Shown: positions 18,561-28,011 of the stretch, one piece after another
Layout of the letters: each line of letters begins with the position of its first letter
Position numbering within the stretch: position 1 is the stretch's first letter
Assembly: GCA_963665935.1 (NCBI GenBank)
Contig: OY762510.1
Span: 3,100,001 to 3,164,000 of the forward strand
Direction of reading: 5' to 3'
DNA length: 64,000 nucleotides
DNA from: Syntrophus sp963665935
GTDB lineage: Bacteria > Desulfobacterota > Syntrophia > Syntrophales > Syntrophaceae
Program-made: the position numbers and the translations under genes
Notes under the pieces: generated by a model
Told to the model about the DNA's origin: nothing
What the model saw: only the letters and a program-made list of their open reading frames with translations
The model's database searches: none

Positions 18561-20045
18561 ATGTCCCGCTGGCCGCGCTATCCGATTATCTACGAGATCA
18601 ATACCTGGGTTTGGCTCAAGGAGCTTGGGAAGAACAAGAAGGTTCCAGTCACCCTCAATACCGTCCCGAAAAGGGAGTGGGACGCTATTGCAGCGCTCGG
18701 CGCTGATGCCGTCTGGTTCATGGGGGTCTGGGAGAGGAGCACTGCGGGAATCGCTATCGCGAATCAGAACAAGGGGCTTCTGGAAGACTTTCAACGCGCC
18801 CTTTCTGACTTCAGCCCGGAAGACAATGTGGGATCTCCTTATTGTGTAAGACAATACGTGATGGACGAACGACTGGGAGGTCCCGAAGGCCTTGCTGTTG
18901 CCAGACGAGAACTTGCCCAGCGGGGGCTAAAGCTGATCCTCGATTTCGTCCCAAATCACGTGGCGCCGGACCATCCATGGGTCATCCAGCATCCGGAATA
19001 CTTCGTCCAGGGGAGCACGGATGATGTGAGGAACGATCCGGCGTCCTTCATTGAGACGGGAGGAAAGGTGTTTGCCTGCGGACGGGATCCATACTTCCCT
19101 GCATGGCCGGATGTGCTGCAGTTAAATGCCTTTCAGCCGGGACTCCGGGAGTCGGTCATCGAGACCCTTTCGGATATCGCCGGCCGGTGCGATGGTGTGC
19201 GCTGCGACATGGCCATGCTCGTCATCAACTCCATCTTTGAACAAACCTGGGGCAACCGGGTAGGACAAAAGCCGGAAACAGAATACTGGCAGGAAATCAT
19301 TCGCTCCATCAAGAGAATCCATCCAGATTTCCTCTTCATGGCCGAGGCTTACTGGGACCTAGAATGGGATCTCCAACAGCAGGGGTTCGACTACTGTTAC
19401 GACAAACGGCTGTATGACCGTCTGGAACGAGACACTGCGGAGAGCGTGCGGCTTCACCTTTGCGCTGACCCTGCCTACCAGGAAAAACTGGTGCGCTTTA
19501 TCGAAAATCACGATGAGCCCCGTGCCCTTTCAGTCTTTTCTCCCCAAAAGGAGCGGGCTGCTGCCGTAATCATCGCTACTCTTCCGGGAGCAAGACTGTT
19601 TCATGAAGGGCAGTTCGAAGGCAGGAAGATCAGACTTCCTGTTTTCCTCGGCCGACGTCCTGTAGAGCCTGTCGACTCTAACCTCCGGGCTTTCTACTAC
19701 AAAGTTCTGAAGGTCGCGTCCTCCGAGGCGATTCGGAAGGGCAGCTGGCAGCTCTGCGAGCGAACCGGCTGGCCTGACAATGTAAGTTGCCAAAACCTTG
19801 TTTCCTGGTGCTGGTCCGGAGCGGGGGAGTACGATCTGATCATTGTTAATCTCTCGGAGACAAGTGCACAGGGGATGGTTCGGCTGCCATGGGATGAACT
19901 GAAAGGAATGAGATGGCAGATGACCGACTTCTTTACCGGTCAAGTGTATGAGCGCAGCGGGGACGAGATGTGCCGACCCGGATTGTATGTAGACCTTCCT
20001 CCCTGGGGATTTCACGTCTTAACCCAGTGGTTGCCGGCAGAGTGA
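18561..20045 (+). CDS. Alpha-amylase family (GH13) glycosidase
   Basis: A 494-residue GH13 enzyme with all four conserved regions: 'DFVPNH' (128-133), 'GVRCDMA' with the nucleophile D216, 'MAEAYWD' with acid/base E262, and 'ENHDEPRA' with D318. No signal peptide is present, so it acts in the cytoplasm, on alpha-glucans such as glycogen, maltodextrin or trehalose-related sugars. A small beta-sandwich domain C is expected after residue 400. GAAGGAGACGACG precedes the ATG. It lies upstream of glucokinase, which fits intracellular glucan breakdown followed by glucose phosphorylation. Confidence 0.9.
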   Translation: MSRWPRYPIIYEINTWVWLKELGKNKKVPVTLNTVPKREWDAIAALGADAVWFMGVWERSTAGIAIANQNKGLLEDFQRALSDFSPEDNVGSPYCVRQYVMDERLGGPEGLAVARRELAQRGLKLILDFVPNHVAPDHPWVIQHPEYFVQGSTDDVRNDPASFIETGGKVFACGRDPYFPAWPDVLQLNAFQPGLRESVIETLSDIAGRCDGVRCDMAMLVINSIFEQTWGNRVGQKPETEYWQEIIRSIKRIHPDFLFMAEAYWDLEWDLQQQGFDYCYDKRLYDRLERDTAESVRLHLCADPAYQEKLVRFIENHDEPRALSVFSPQKERAAAVIIATLPGARLFHEGQFEGRKIRLPVFLGRRPVEPVDSNLRAFYYKVLKVASSEAIRKGSWQLCERTGWPDNVSCQNLVSWCWSGAGEYDLIIVNLSETSAQGMVRLPWDELKGMRWQMTDFFTGQVYERSGDEMCRPGLYVDLPPWGFHVLTQWLPAE

Positions 20046-20115
20046 TGTTGGTGACGTGACATTTTGGACGGGGAAGAATATAAGAGAAGGTCGGTAAAAG
20101 AAATTGGAGGGTATG

Positions 20116-21090
20116 ATGCAGATTCTGGCAGGAGATATCGGGGGAACGTCCACGCGGCTTGCTTATTTTGATAGCAAAGGAGAAAAGCTGACGCTTCTTG
20201 TATATGAGCGCTTCCCGAGCCGCAAAGCCGGCAGCCTGGAGGAAATTGTCAGAAAATTCATCAAAGAACAAGAACTGACGGCGGAGCGGGCATGTTTCGG
20301 AATTGCCGGTCCTGTCCGGCATGGCACTGTCCGGACCCCCAACCTTCCTTGGAGCGTGAATGCTGAAGCTTTGTCCCAGGCTTCGGGTATTCCGGAAGTT
20401 CAACTGATCAATGACCTGGAGGCACACGTTTACGGGGTCGATCTTCTGGAGCCGGAGGACTTCGAGGTTCTTAATGAGGGAGTCTCCAACCCGACCGGGA
20501 CCATAGCCCTGGTCTCGGCGGGTACCGGCCTTGGAGAGGCGGTGGCTTACTGGGATGGCTCTGCCCATAAACCTTACCCCAGTGAGGGAGGACACGCCGA
20601 CTTCGCTCCCCGCACTGAGATCGAAGCGGAACTGCTCCTCCATCTGCGTGATGCATATGGCCGGGTCAGTGCGGAACGGGTTTTATCCGGTCCCGGGTTG
20701 CGCAATATCTATCGCTTTCTGAGGGACTCGCGGCATCTGGCCGAATCTCCAGCGATTGCCGAGGAGATGCTGGCGAATGACCCGCCTGCGGTTATCACGC
20801 GAGCGGCCCTGGCCGACGCTTGTCCCCTCTGCAGGAAGGCCCTTGATCTCTTTGTTTCTCTCTATGGGGCCGAGGCAGGCAACGTGGCGCTGCGATACCT
20901 CGCCACCGGCGGAGTCTATCTGGGAGGAGGGATCGCCCCGAAAATTGTCGAGCGGCTCAAGGGTCCCGGTTTCATGCACGCCTTCACTTCTAAGGGGCGC
21001 ATGAGTCCCCTGTTGGAAACAATCCCGGTGAAGGTCATCCTGAATGACCGAAGCGCCCTGCTGGGCGCAGGACGTTGTGCCGCAGGTTGA
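20116..21090 (+). CDS. glk: Glucokinase
   Basis: A roughly 324-residue kinase of the bacterial glucokinase (Glk) family. The phosphate-1 motif 'LAGDIGGTSTRLAYF' is at the N-terminus, 'ACFGIAGPV' and the sugar-binding 'NLPWSV' follow, and 'LINDLEAHVYG' supplies the catalytic Asp. 'SAGTGLGEA' and 'SEGGHADFAP' are further conserved blocks. It makes glucose-6-phosphate. ATG occurs at 20113 and 20116; the second is preferred because GGAGG ends 5 bp upstream, and a TTG at 20104 is less likely. A strong hairpin follows the stop. Confidence 0.93.
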   Translation: MQILAGDIGGTSTRLAYFDSKGEKLTLLVYERFPSRKAGSLEEIVRKFIKEQELTAERACFGIAGPVRHGTVRTPNLPWSVNAEALSQASGIPEVQLINDLEAHVYGVDLLEPEDFEVLNEGVSNPTGTIALVSAGTGLGEAVAYWDGSAHKPYPSEGGHADFAPRTEIEAELLLHLRDAYGRVSAERVLSGPGLRNIYRFLRDSRHLAESPAIAEEMLANDPPAVITRAALADACPLCRKALDLFVSLYGAEAGNVALRYLATGGVYLGGGIAPKIVERLKGPGFMHAFTSKGRMSPLLETIPVKVILNDRSALLGAGRCAAG

Positions 21091-21115
21091 AACACCTATG
21101 GATTTTCCTCCAAAT

Positions 21116-21152
21116 AAGAAGGACTGCTGATACTCAACCAGCAGTCCTTCTT
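21116..21152. terminator. Bidirectional terminator between glk and the OmpA gene
   Basis: Perfect 14-bp arms AAGAAGGACTGCTG (21116-21129) and their complement (21139-21152) with a 9-nt loop. It sits between two convergent genes, so it can serve both. The flanks are moderately T-rich on the plus side. Confidence 0.85.
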
Positions 21153-21190
21153 CAATTCTCATCAACACGTGAAGCAATCGGTTCGCAACA

Positions 21191-22111
21191 CTATTCTGTC
21201 TTGGCCGGCTGTGCGGCCGGCTCTGCTTGCTGTTGTGAAAGCCCCTTGTTGACAAGAATCCTGACTTCCACCCGACGGTTCTTCGCGCGACCTTCTGCCG
21301 TCGTCTCTTCGGCAACCGCTTTTGTTTCGCCATAACCCATGGGAATCGTGATGCGCCTTAGCGGAATGTTGTGCTTCACGGTCAGGTACTGCACGACTGC
21401 CTCGGCACGTCGCTGACTCAGTTTCATATTATGCTTATAATTTCCCGTCGAATCGGCAAAACCCTGCACTTCCACCGTGTAGTTCTTCGCGCCGGGCGCT
21501 TTCGATGCAAGCTCGTCGAGTTGCTCTTTTGCCTCGGCCGAGAGGTCTGCTTTGTTGACGGCGAACAACACCGTCACGACCTTAATGACATCATATTGAT
21601 CGAGCGAAGAAATACGCTTGTCGGTTTCTGCGATATCTCTGAGAGCTTTGTCCGATTTGTCCTCGACTGGAGCTGTCCGAACAGATGCGGTCACTGCCGC
21701 TCTAAGGTCTGATTCTTTAAATCGGATTTCGTCGGCCACCAGACGACCCTCCGAATCACCTTTCCCCTTGACTTGCAGAATGAGGCCGGGCAGGAGAGCT
21801 GTGGCCCCATAGCTCTTGCTTCTGCGCTCCGGTAGCAGGCCCAGGCCCTGGCGCTCGCTCTTTATGCTGGTAGAATCGGTCAACACCACAACGGTATCGG
21901 TGCGCGTTATATCGCGTAAGACGAATGTCTCGCCATCGCGGCTGAGGATGATGCCTTTAACCTTGAGCTCCTGGCCTAATGCGACGGTGCGTTTCTGGCC
22001 CGGCTGGATTTGCTGGCCGTATCCGATACCCGAAAACAAAATCCCAATCATAACGGCCAGGCTTAAGCTGACCACTCGCAAGGTGTTTTTCCTTAAATCT
22101 CGATTTTCCAT
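21191..22111 (-). CDS. OmpA-family outer-membrane/peptidoglycan-binding protein
   Basis: A 306-residue exported protein. The signal peptide spans about residues 1-32 and ends 'GYGQQ'. The middle (40-135) is a beta-rich domain of unknown kind. The C-terminal OmpA-like domain (about 185-290) contains 'YTVEVQGFADSTGNYKHNMKLSQRRAEAVVQYL' and 'GYGETKAVAEETTAEGRAKNRRVEVRI', including the Asp and Arg that bind diaminopimelate. It therefore anchors the envelope to peptidoglycan. AAAAGGAGGACAACC precedes the ATG on the minus strand. The last residues are Ala/Gln/Pro-rich. Convergent with glk. Confidence 0.9.
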   Translation of the reverse strand: MENRDLRKNTLRVVSLSLAVMIGILFSGIGYGQQIQPGQKRTVALGQELKVKGIILSRDGETFVLRDITRTDTVVVLTDSTSIKSERQGLGLLPERRSKSYGATALLPGLILQVKGKGDSEGRLVADEIRFKESDLRAAVTASVRTAPVEDKSDKALRDIAETDKRISSLDQYDVIKVVTVLFAVNKADLSAEAKEQLDELASKAPGAKNYTVEVQGFADSTGNYKHNMKLSQRRAEAVVQYLTVKHNIPLRRITIPMGYGETKAVAEETTAEGRAKNRRVEVRILVNKGLSQQQAEPAAQPAKTE

Positions 22112-22381
22112 GGTTGTCCTCCTTTTATTTATTTTATTAATTCAAGGTAGACCAAAAAGTATTCCAGATGCTGATAACCGGCTAGGCTAAATACAAGTAT
22201 TTATTATTATTATATTAATTACAAATGAGAGGTGAGTTTTTTGTCGCTGGATAAAAGAAATGCCCGCAACATATTGCAGTTCCGCAAGATATTGAGGGCT
22301 TATATTGTGGGTGTTTTGTTTTCGGTTACCATCACCGACTCGAAATCAGGCCGAAATTGCCGGATAAAAGCCTTTTATCTT

Positions 22382-22573
22382 TCATAACGGCTTCTTCTTC
22401 CGGCCGGCGAATATATACGCCGCAATCGTCACGGCCAGCACGAGTGCCAACTCTACAATGAGCATAAACACCTTAAAGATGACCCAGGGAATCTCAAGGG
22501 GGAGTGCGTTCCACACGATCAGGGCTGAACAGATCAAGGCAACGATCAGAATAATGATTTGCAGCAGGTTCAT
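22382..22573 (-). CDS. Small two-helix membrane protein
   Basis: A 63-residue protein consisting of two hydrophobic helices (about 3-25 and 32-56) separated by a short turn and ending in the basic tail 'GRKKKPL', which would stay in the cytoplasm. A good ribosome-binding site (AAGGAGGTAAACC) precedes the ATG, supporting a real gene. It lies 48 bp downstream of the GH63-type glucosidase on the same strand. It resembles small envelope proteins of the LapA type in layout, but I do not recognise the family. Confidence 0.6.
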   Translation of the reverse strand: MNLLQIIILIVALICSALIVWNALPLEIPWVIFKVFMLIVELALVLAVTIAAYIFAGRKKKPL

Positions 22574-22621
22574 GGTTTACCTCCTTGAAAAATCATAACA
22601 TCTTGGATTCGCCGCTTTCCT

Positions 22622-25357
22622 TTACTGCTCCGGGGGCTCATGAGCAAATATCGCACCCTTGCCAACCTCCAGGGCCTTCTGGGGATCCAGCAATCCGAAG
22701 AGTTGGATGACCTTCGCCACCAGCCCGGTCCAGCCTGTCTGATGGCTCGCCCCGAGTCCGGCGCCATTTTCGCCGTGAAAATACTCATAGAAGAGGATGT
22801 GATCCTGCCAGTGCGGATCGTTCTGAAACTTCTCCGTTCCCCCATAGAGGGGACGCCTTCCCTCTTCATTCCGTAGGAAGATGCAGGTAAGTCGTTCCGC
22901 AATTTCCCTGGCCACTTCGAAGAGGTTCATCATCCTGCCTGAGCCGGTCGGGCATTCAATCTGGAAATTATCCCCGTAGTAGAGATAGAAATTGAGGAGT
23001 CCCCGGATGATCATGATGTTCACCGGCATCCAGATCGGGCCGCGCCAGTTGGAGTTGCCCCCGAACATCCCGGTGTTCGATTCCGCGGGAAGGTAGTCCA
23101 CCCGGTACTCCTGCCCGCCTGCGTATAAAACATAGGGGTGCCGCTCGTGAAACTTGGAGAGGGAACGGATGCCGTAGGGGCTCAGGAACTCGTTCTCATC
23201 GAGCATCTTCGAGAGGATTCTGCGGAGCCGCTCCGGGTTGACCAGGGCGCCGATTCCTCGTTCGTAGACTCCGAAGTGGCCCGGACCCGTGGGGTGGACC
23301 GAGTCCAGGAGTTCGGGCATCTGCTGCAGGCGGGCGACGATTGCTGCCGCTACCCGGGGAACCCGCTCGCGCTGCCATTTTTCCATCACCGTCGTGGCGC
23401 ACAGGGGGAGGAGTCCTACCATGGAGCGCACCTTGAGACGGGTGGCGCTGCCGTCGGGGAGGCGCAGCAGATCGTAGTAAAACCCATCCTCCTCGTCCCA
23501 CATCCCGTTGGGTCCGGGCTGGTTCATCGCTGCGGCGATATAGAAGAAGTGATCGACAAACTTGGCAGCCAGATCCTCATAGGCTGGGTCATAGCTGGCG
23601 AGTTCCAAAGCGATCTCGGTCATGTTCTGGGTGAAAAGAGCCATCCACGCCGTGCCATCTGCCTGCTCCAGATAGCCTCCTGTGGGAAGTGGGGCGCTAC
23701 GGTCGAAGACGCCGATGTTGTCCAGGCCGAGGAAGCCGCCGTCAAACACGTTCTTCCCGAAGCGGTCCTTGCGGTTCACCCACCAGGTGAAGTTCAGCAT
23801 GAGTTTGTTGAAGGCCGATTTGAGGAAATTGAGGTCTGCCTCGCCGCGCAGGGCCAGTTCCGTGCGGTGGAGGAACAGGGTAGCCCAGGCGTGGACCGGC
23901 GGGTTGACGTCACTGAAGTTCCACTCGTAGGCGGGGAGCTGACCGCTGGGGTGAATGTAGAACCTTCGGAACATCAGTTCCATCTGTTCCTTGGCGAAGT
24001 CCGGATCAACGATCGAGATGGGGAGTGTGTGGAAGGCAAGGTCCCAGGCGGCATACCATGGATACTCCCATTTGTCGGGCATCGAGATGATATCCTCGTT
24101 GATCATGTGGAACCATTCCCGGTTTCGAAAGTGGCGGCTCCCATGATGGAGCGGGTGAGCTCGGTGTTCTTCCAGCCATTGATCGGCATCTAGGTAATAG
24201 TACTGCTTGGACCAGAGCATGCCGGCGATGGCCTGGCGCATCACATTCGCCGCATCCGGGGAGACAGAGGGAGGCGTCACGGATTGATAGAACTCATCCG
24301 CCTCCCGCAGTCGGGTGGCCATGATCTTATCAAACCCTTTCCCGAAGGGGGAGACATCGCTTTGACTTGCTATCGTCTCTCCGGCAGGGGGTTGTTCTGA
24401 AAGGCGCAGCCGTACGACGGCTGACTGGCCGGGATCAATATTCAGCTGATAGTGCGCCGACATCTTCGTTCCCGTCTTTTCGGGATTCACCGCATCCAGT
24501 CTGCCATGGACCACGTAATCGTTGATGCCGTCCTTGAGGTAAGGACCCGTATCGGGGTAGTCAAGGCCAAGGCGGGCATGGTTGGTTTCGTTCTCTGTAA
24601 AGAGCAGAGGCGCATTCCCTTCGCAGGAAAGGTAGTACGTTCCCAGTGCCTGATGTGTGGCGGCGACTGTGCTCGTACCCGTCGTCCCTGTAATCTCCTT
24701 GAGTATCGGTTTCTCCGATGGCCTCGCCACCCATGACGCCCAGTCGTTGCGGAACCAGAGAGTCGGCAGCAGATGTAACCTGGCTGCTTCCGGCCCACGG
24801 TTGGTGACAGTGATCCGCAACAGGATGTCCTCCGGACCGGCCTTGGCGTACTCCACAAAGACATCGAAGTAGCGGTCTTCGTTAAAGACGCCGGTGTCCA
24901 GAAGCTCATACTCCATCTCGTTGCGGCTGAGCCGCCGGTTCGTCTCCACCAGATCAGCGTAGGGGAAGGCCGCCTGGGGATACTTGTAAAGGTATTTCAT
25001 ATAGGAGTGGGTCGGCGTTGAGTCGAGGTAAAAGTAGTACTCTTTGACATCCTCGCCGTGGTTCCCCTCACTGTTGGTGAGTCCGAAGAGGCGCTCCTTG
25101 AGAATCGGGTCCCTGCCGTTCCATAACGCCAGGGCAAAACAAAGCCGTTGCCTGTCGTCGGAGATCCCTCCCAGTCCGTCTTCCCCCCAGCGATAAGCTC
25201 GGGAACGGGCATGGTCATGGGTGAAGAAGTTCCAGGCATCCCCGTTTTCGCTGTAGTCTTCCCGAACCGTGCCCCATTGGCGCTCGCTCAGGTATGGTCC
25301 CCACTTCTTCCAGGGGGTCTTCTGTTTCCGCGCTTCATCAAGTCTTTCCCGCTCCAT
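22622..25357 (-). CDS. GH63-type alpha-glucosidase (MGH1-like glycoside hydrolase)
   Basis: A 911-residue protein. The opening 'KKWGPYLSERQWGTVREDYS..GDAWNFFTHDHARSRAYRWGEDG' is the signature of the bacterial MGH1-like/GH63 glucosidases. The (alpha/alpha)6 barrel in the C-terminal half carries 'YEWNFSDVNPPVHAWA' near residue 475 and 'NSNWRGPIWMPVN' near residue 765, which hold the catalytic acid and base in this clan. There is no signal peptide, so a cytoplasmic role on mannosyl- or glucosyl-glycerate or short glucosides is likely. GGAGGGGAAGGATT precedes the ATG. It lies downstream of tpiA and a pgi remnant on the same strand, in a sugar-metabolism block. Confidence 0.88.
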   Translation of the reverse strand: MERERLDEARKQKTPWKKWGPYLSERQWGTVREDYSENGDAWNFFTHDHARSRAYRWGEDGLGGISDDRQRLCFALALWNGRDPILKERLFGLTNSEGNHGEDVKEYYFYLDSTPTHSYMKYLYKYPQAAFPYADLVETNRRLSRNEMEYELLDTGVFNEDRYFDVFVEYAKAGPEDILLRITVTNRGPEAARLHLLPTLWFRNDWASWVARPSEKPILKEITGTTGTSTVAATHQALGTYYLSCEGNAPLLFTENETNHARLGLDYPDTGPYLKDGINDYVVHGRLDAVNPEKTGTKMSAHYQLNIDPGQSAVVRLRLSEQPPAGETIASQSDVSPFGKGFDKIMATRLREADEFYQSVTPPSVSPDAANVMRQAIAGMLWSKQYYYLDADQWLEEHRAHPLHHGSRHFRNREWFHMINEDIISMPDKWEYPWYAAWDLAFHTLPISIVDPDFAKEQMELMFRRFYIHPSGQLPAYEWNFSDVNPPVHAWATLFLHRTELALRGEADLNFLKSAFNKLMLNFTWWVNRKDRFGKNVFDGGFLGLDNIGVFDRSAPLPTGGYLEQADGTAWMALFTQNMTEIALELASYDPAYEDLAAKFVDHFFYIAAAMNQPGPNGMWDEEDGFYYDLLRLPDGSATRLKVRSMVGLLPLCATTVMEKWQRERVPRVAAAIVARLQQMPELLDSVHPTGPGHFGVYERGIGALVNPERLRRILSKMLDENEFLSPYGIRSLSKFHERHPYVLYAGGQEYRVDYLPAESNTGMFGGNSNWRGPIWMPVNIMIIRGLLNFYLYYGDNFQIECPTGSGRMMNLFEVAREIAERLTCIFLRNEEGRRPLYGGTEKFQNDPHWQDHILFYEYFHGENGAGLGASHQTGWTGLVAKVIQLFGLLDPQKALEVGKGAIFAHEPPEQ

Positions 25358-25467
25358 AATCCTTCCCCTCCGTAGATGTCAGGTTTCAATCTATTTCCAG
25401 AAGCAACAAGCAACACTTGTTTCGTTGCCATTATATCATCAATCGGCCGAACCTGCTTATTCCATTT

Positions 25468-25677
25468 TCACTTCAGCTTCCGGTAGCGGCAGATCAGGGC
25501 GTTTGTTGAACTGTCATGGTTGAGGATAGGATCCTCAGGGCTTTCCAACTCCGGGCTGATGCGCTGGGCCAGAACCTTGCCCAACTCCACACCCCACTGG
25601 TCGGAGGAGGCTAGACAGCCGTATAAGTGATATGTCGAGGAGCCGGCGATGAAGCCAACGCAGTTAGCCGAATGAAG
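25468..25677 (-). pseudogene. pgi: 3' remnant of glucose-6-phosphate isomerase
   Basis: Reading leftward from 25677 to the TGA at 25468-25470 gives 69 open codons. They match the extreme C-terminus of glucose-6-phosphate isomerase: 'SSDQWGVELGKVLAQRI' and 'NHDSSTNALICRYR', corresponding to the 'FDQWGVELGK' and 'HDSSTNGLI.RY' motifs of known enzymes. The reading frame is closed by TGA at 25678-25680, and the remaining ~450 codons are missing because tpiA starts 110 bp further on. It is therefore a truncated gene. It lies in the 430-bp space between the glucosidase and tpiA; the rest of that space (25358-25467) shows nothing recognisable. Confidence 0.8.
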
Positions 25678-25713
25678 TCAACTCGGTATTACTGTGCGGA
25701 TTTGATTGGTGAG

Positions 25714-25749
25714 AGCGGCCTCAGTGCGCTGGTGTGTCCCGAGGCCGCT
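25714..25749. terminator. Hairpin downstream of tpiA
   Basis: Nine-bp arms AGCGGCCTC (25714-25722) and their exact complement (25741-25749) with an 18-nt loop, placed just after the tpiA stop on the minus strand. There is no clear T-run, so it may be a weak terminator or the scar at the junction with the pgi remnant. Confidence 0.4.
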
Positions 25750-25787
25750 TCTGATTGATATCGATAATTTTTGATCTTAATCCGGTG

Positions 25788-26546
25788 TTATTTCGTCTGG
25801 AACTTGACGATGCGGGCGAAGGAATCGGCCTGCAGTGCCGCCCCGCCGACCAGGGCCCCGTCGATGTTTGGCATGGACATCTGCTCATCGATCGTCTCCG
25901 GTTTCACGCTGCCGCCATACTGAATGACCAGGCCGTCCGCCACTTCCCTGCCCCAGGTCTTTTCAACGGTGGAACGGATGCAGGCGTGCATGTCATCGGC
26001 ATCCTGCGATGAGGCCGTCTTTCCCGTGCCGATTGCCCAGACGGGCTCATAGGCGATTACCACCTTCTTCATCTCTTCGTCGGTCAGGCCCTTCAGCCCA
26101 TTGATGATCTGGTTTTTGACGATCTCTTCGTGTTTTCCGGCTTCCCGCTGCTCGAGGAATTCCCCGACACAGACGATAGGGAGAAGGCCGTTTGCCAGGG
26201 CGGCCCTGGTCCTCATGTTGACGGTCTCGTCCGTCTCCCCGAAAAACTGACGCTGTTCTGAATGTCCGATGATTACATAGGTGCAGCCCAGAGCCTTGAG
26301 CATGTCCGCGGAAATCATCCCCGTGAAGGCCCCGGACTTTTCCCAGTGCAGAGTCTGTGCGCCGAGCTTGATTTTGCTCCCCTGGATTGCCTCCCCCACG
26401 GACTTGAGAGAAGTGAAGGGCGGGCAGAGAAGGATGTCACAAGAATCATACTGTCCGACTTCCGCAACCAGGGCTTTGGCAAGCTCGAGGGCTTCCGGAT
26501 CGGTCTTGTTCATTTTCCAGTTTCCTGCAATAAGGGCTTTTCTCAT
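25788..26546 (-). CDS. tpiA: Triosephosphate isomerase
   Basis: A 252-residue TIM-barrel enzyme interconverting dihydroxyacetone phosphate and glyceraldehyde 3-phosphate. Catalytic residues are visible in 'AGNWKMNK' (Lys), 'IIGHSEQRQFFGE' (His) and 'VIAYEPVWAIGTGKTA' (Glu and the mobile loop 6), with phosphate-binding 'GGSVKPE' and 'GALVGGAAL' near the end. The ATG at 26546 was chosen because AAAGGAGTTCC precedes it and the family N-terminus begins there; a longer reading from 26585 would overlap pgk. It follows pgk by 16 bp, the usual bacterial pairing. Confidence 0.96.
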   Translation of the reverse strand: MRKALIAGNWKMNKTDPEALELAKALVAEVGQYDSCDILLCPPFTSLKSVGEAIQGSKIKLGAQTLHWEKSGAFTGMISADMLKALGCTYVIIGHSEQRQFFGETDETVNMRTRAALANGLLPIVCVGEFLEQREAGKHEEIVKNQIINGLKGLTDEEMKKVVIAYEPVWAIGTGKTASSQDADDMHACIRSTVEKTWGREVADGLVIQYGGSVKPETIDEQMSMPNIDGALVGGAALQADSFARIVKFQTK

Positions 26547-26562
26547 AATGGAACTCCTTTGA

Positions 26563-27825
26563 CTATTTATCATTGAGGGCATCAATTCCAGGGAGATGGC
26601 CGAGTTCGAGATATTCGAGTGAGGCGCCGCCCCCGGTGGACACGTGGGTCATTTTGCTTTCCAATCCTGTCTGCTTGAGGGCCGATACGGAATCGCCGCC
26701 GCCGACCACGGTAATGGCGTCAATTCCTGCAAGGGCCTTGGCAATTTCCTTCGTTCCTGTGGCAAAGTTCGGCATTTCGAAAACACCCATGGGGCCGTTC
26801 CAGATGACCGTCTTGGCCTTGGACAGGACTTCCTTGTATTCGGCAAGGGTCTTTGAGCCGATGTCAACGCCCAGGAGGTCTTCCGGGAAGGAATCCTTCG
26901 GAACGGTAGAGATCGCCGCATCGTTGCTGAATTCGGCCACGGCGATGTGGTCCTCCGGAAGGAGGATCTCGACCTTCGCATCGGCCGCCTTTTTCAAGAT
27001 TTCGGCGGCGGTGGGAATCATGTCGTTCTCCACCATGGACTTCCCGATGGGTAATCCCTTTGCTTTCAGGAACGTGTAGGCCATCCCGCCACCGACGAGA
27101 ATCGCGTCGACCTTGTCCAGAAGATTCGTGATCACGCCGATCTTGGAGGAGACTTTCGCTCCGCCAAGCACCAGAACGAAGGGCTTCTTTGGGCTGGAAA
27201 CAGCCTGACCGAGATACTGGACTTCCTTCTCCATCAGAAGCCCGGCAACGGCAACCGGAACGAATTTGGCGATGGTTTCCGTTGACGCATGGGCGCGGTG
27301 AGCCGTTCCGAAGGCGTCATTGATATAGACATCGGCGAAGGAGGCGAGTTCCCTGGCCATCTTCTCCCGCTCGGCAGGGTCCTTGGAAGTCTCTTCCTTG
27401 TGGAATCGGGTATTCTCGAGCATGAGGACCTCGCCGGGGCTGAGAGCCTCGACCATGGCGGCGACCTCAGGGCCGATCGCCGCGGGAGCCAGCTTGACGG
27501 GTTTGCCGAGAAGCCCGGCCAGATATTCAGACACGGGTTTCATCCGGCATTTGCCATCGAGAAACTTCTGCTCGTCGAATTCTTTTCCCGATTTTTCAGC
27601 CTTCTCCTTTGCCTTGGCCGTATCCTTTTTGGGATCGCCAAGATGGGACATGAGGATGAGATAGCGGGGACCCTGCTCCAGGACATAGTTGATCGTCGGG
27701 AGAGCGGCCCGGATGCGGGTATCGTCCTGGACAGCGCCTTCCTTCATCGGCACGTTGAAATCCACGCGCATGATGATTCTCTTGCCCTTCAACTCAACAT
27801 CTTTCACGGTTTTCTTGTTGATCAT
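26563..27825 (-). CDS. pgk: Phosphoglycerate kinase
   Basis: A 420-residue enzyme that transfers phosphate between 1,3-bisphosphoglycerate and ADP. 'RVDFNVPMKEG' and 'LMSHLGDP' near the N-terminus, 'LENTRFHKEE' and 'DAFGTAHRAHAST' in the substrate domain, and 'FVLVLGGAKVSSKIGVI' plus 'VVGGGDSV' in the nucleotide domain are all present. It is about 20-25 residues longer than common forms because of a Lys/Glu-rich insert around residues 66-90. First gene of the pgk-tpiA pair on the minus strand; no gap gene precedes it in the window. Confidence 0.96.
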   Translation of the reverse strand: MINKKTVKDVELKGKRIIMRVDFNVPMKEGAVQDDTRIRAALPTINYVLEQGPRYLILMSHLGDPKKDTAKAKEKAEKSGKEFDEQKFLDGKCRMKPVSEYLAGLLGKPVKLAPAAIGPEVAAMVEALSPGEVLMLENTRFHKEETSKDPAEREKMARELASFADVYINDAFGTAHRAHASTETIAKFVPVAVAGLLMEKEVQYLGQAVSSPKKPFVLVLGGAKVSSKIGVITNLLDKVDAILVGGGMAYTFLKAKGLPIGKSMVENDMIPTAAEILKKAADAKVEILLPEDHIAVAEFSNDAAISTVPKDSFPEDLLGVDIGSKTLAEYKEVLSKAKTVIWNGPMGVFEMPNFATGTKEIAKALAGIDAITVVGGGDSVSALKQTGLESKMTHVSTGGGASLEYLELGHLPGIDALNDK

Positions 27826-28011
27826 CGGAAACCTCTTTCTGAAGTGAGATTGTTCATTTGAAATGGTAATAACTTGAATGTTTTCTGAAATACGACCAAT
27901 GGCTCAATCTGAATGAAACGAAGAAGTCTTTAAACTTTAGTAATTATATGAAGAAGGATTGCATGAGTCAAGGGGATTTTGGCCTTGCAGCGTGGAGGAC
28001 TGCGCCGATCC

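Noticed and set aside
23138..24193. 351-codon plus-strand reading frame
   Set aside because: It runs antisense to the GH63 gene and has no domain-like pattern.
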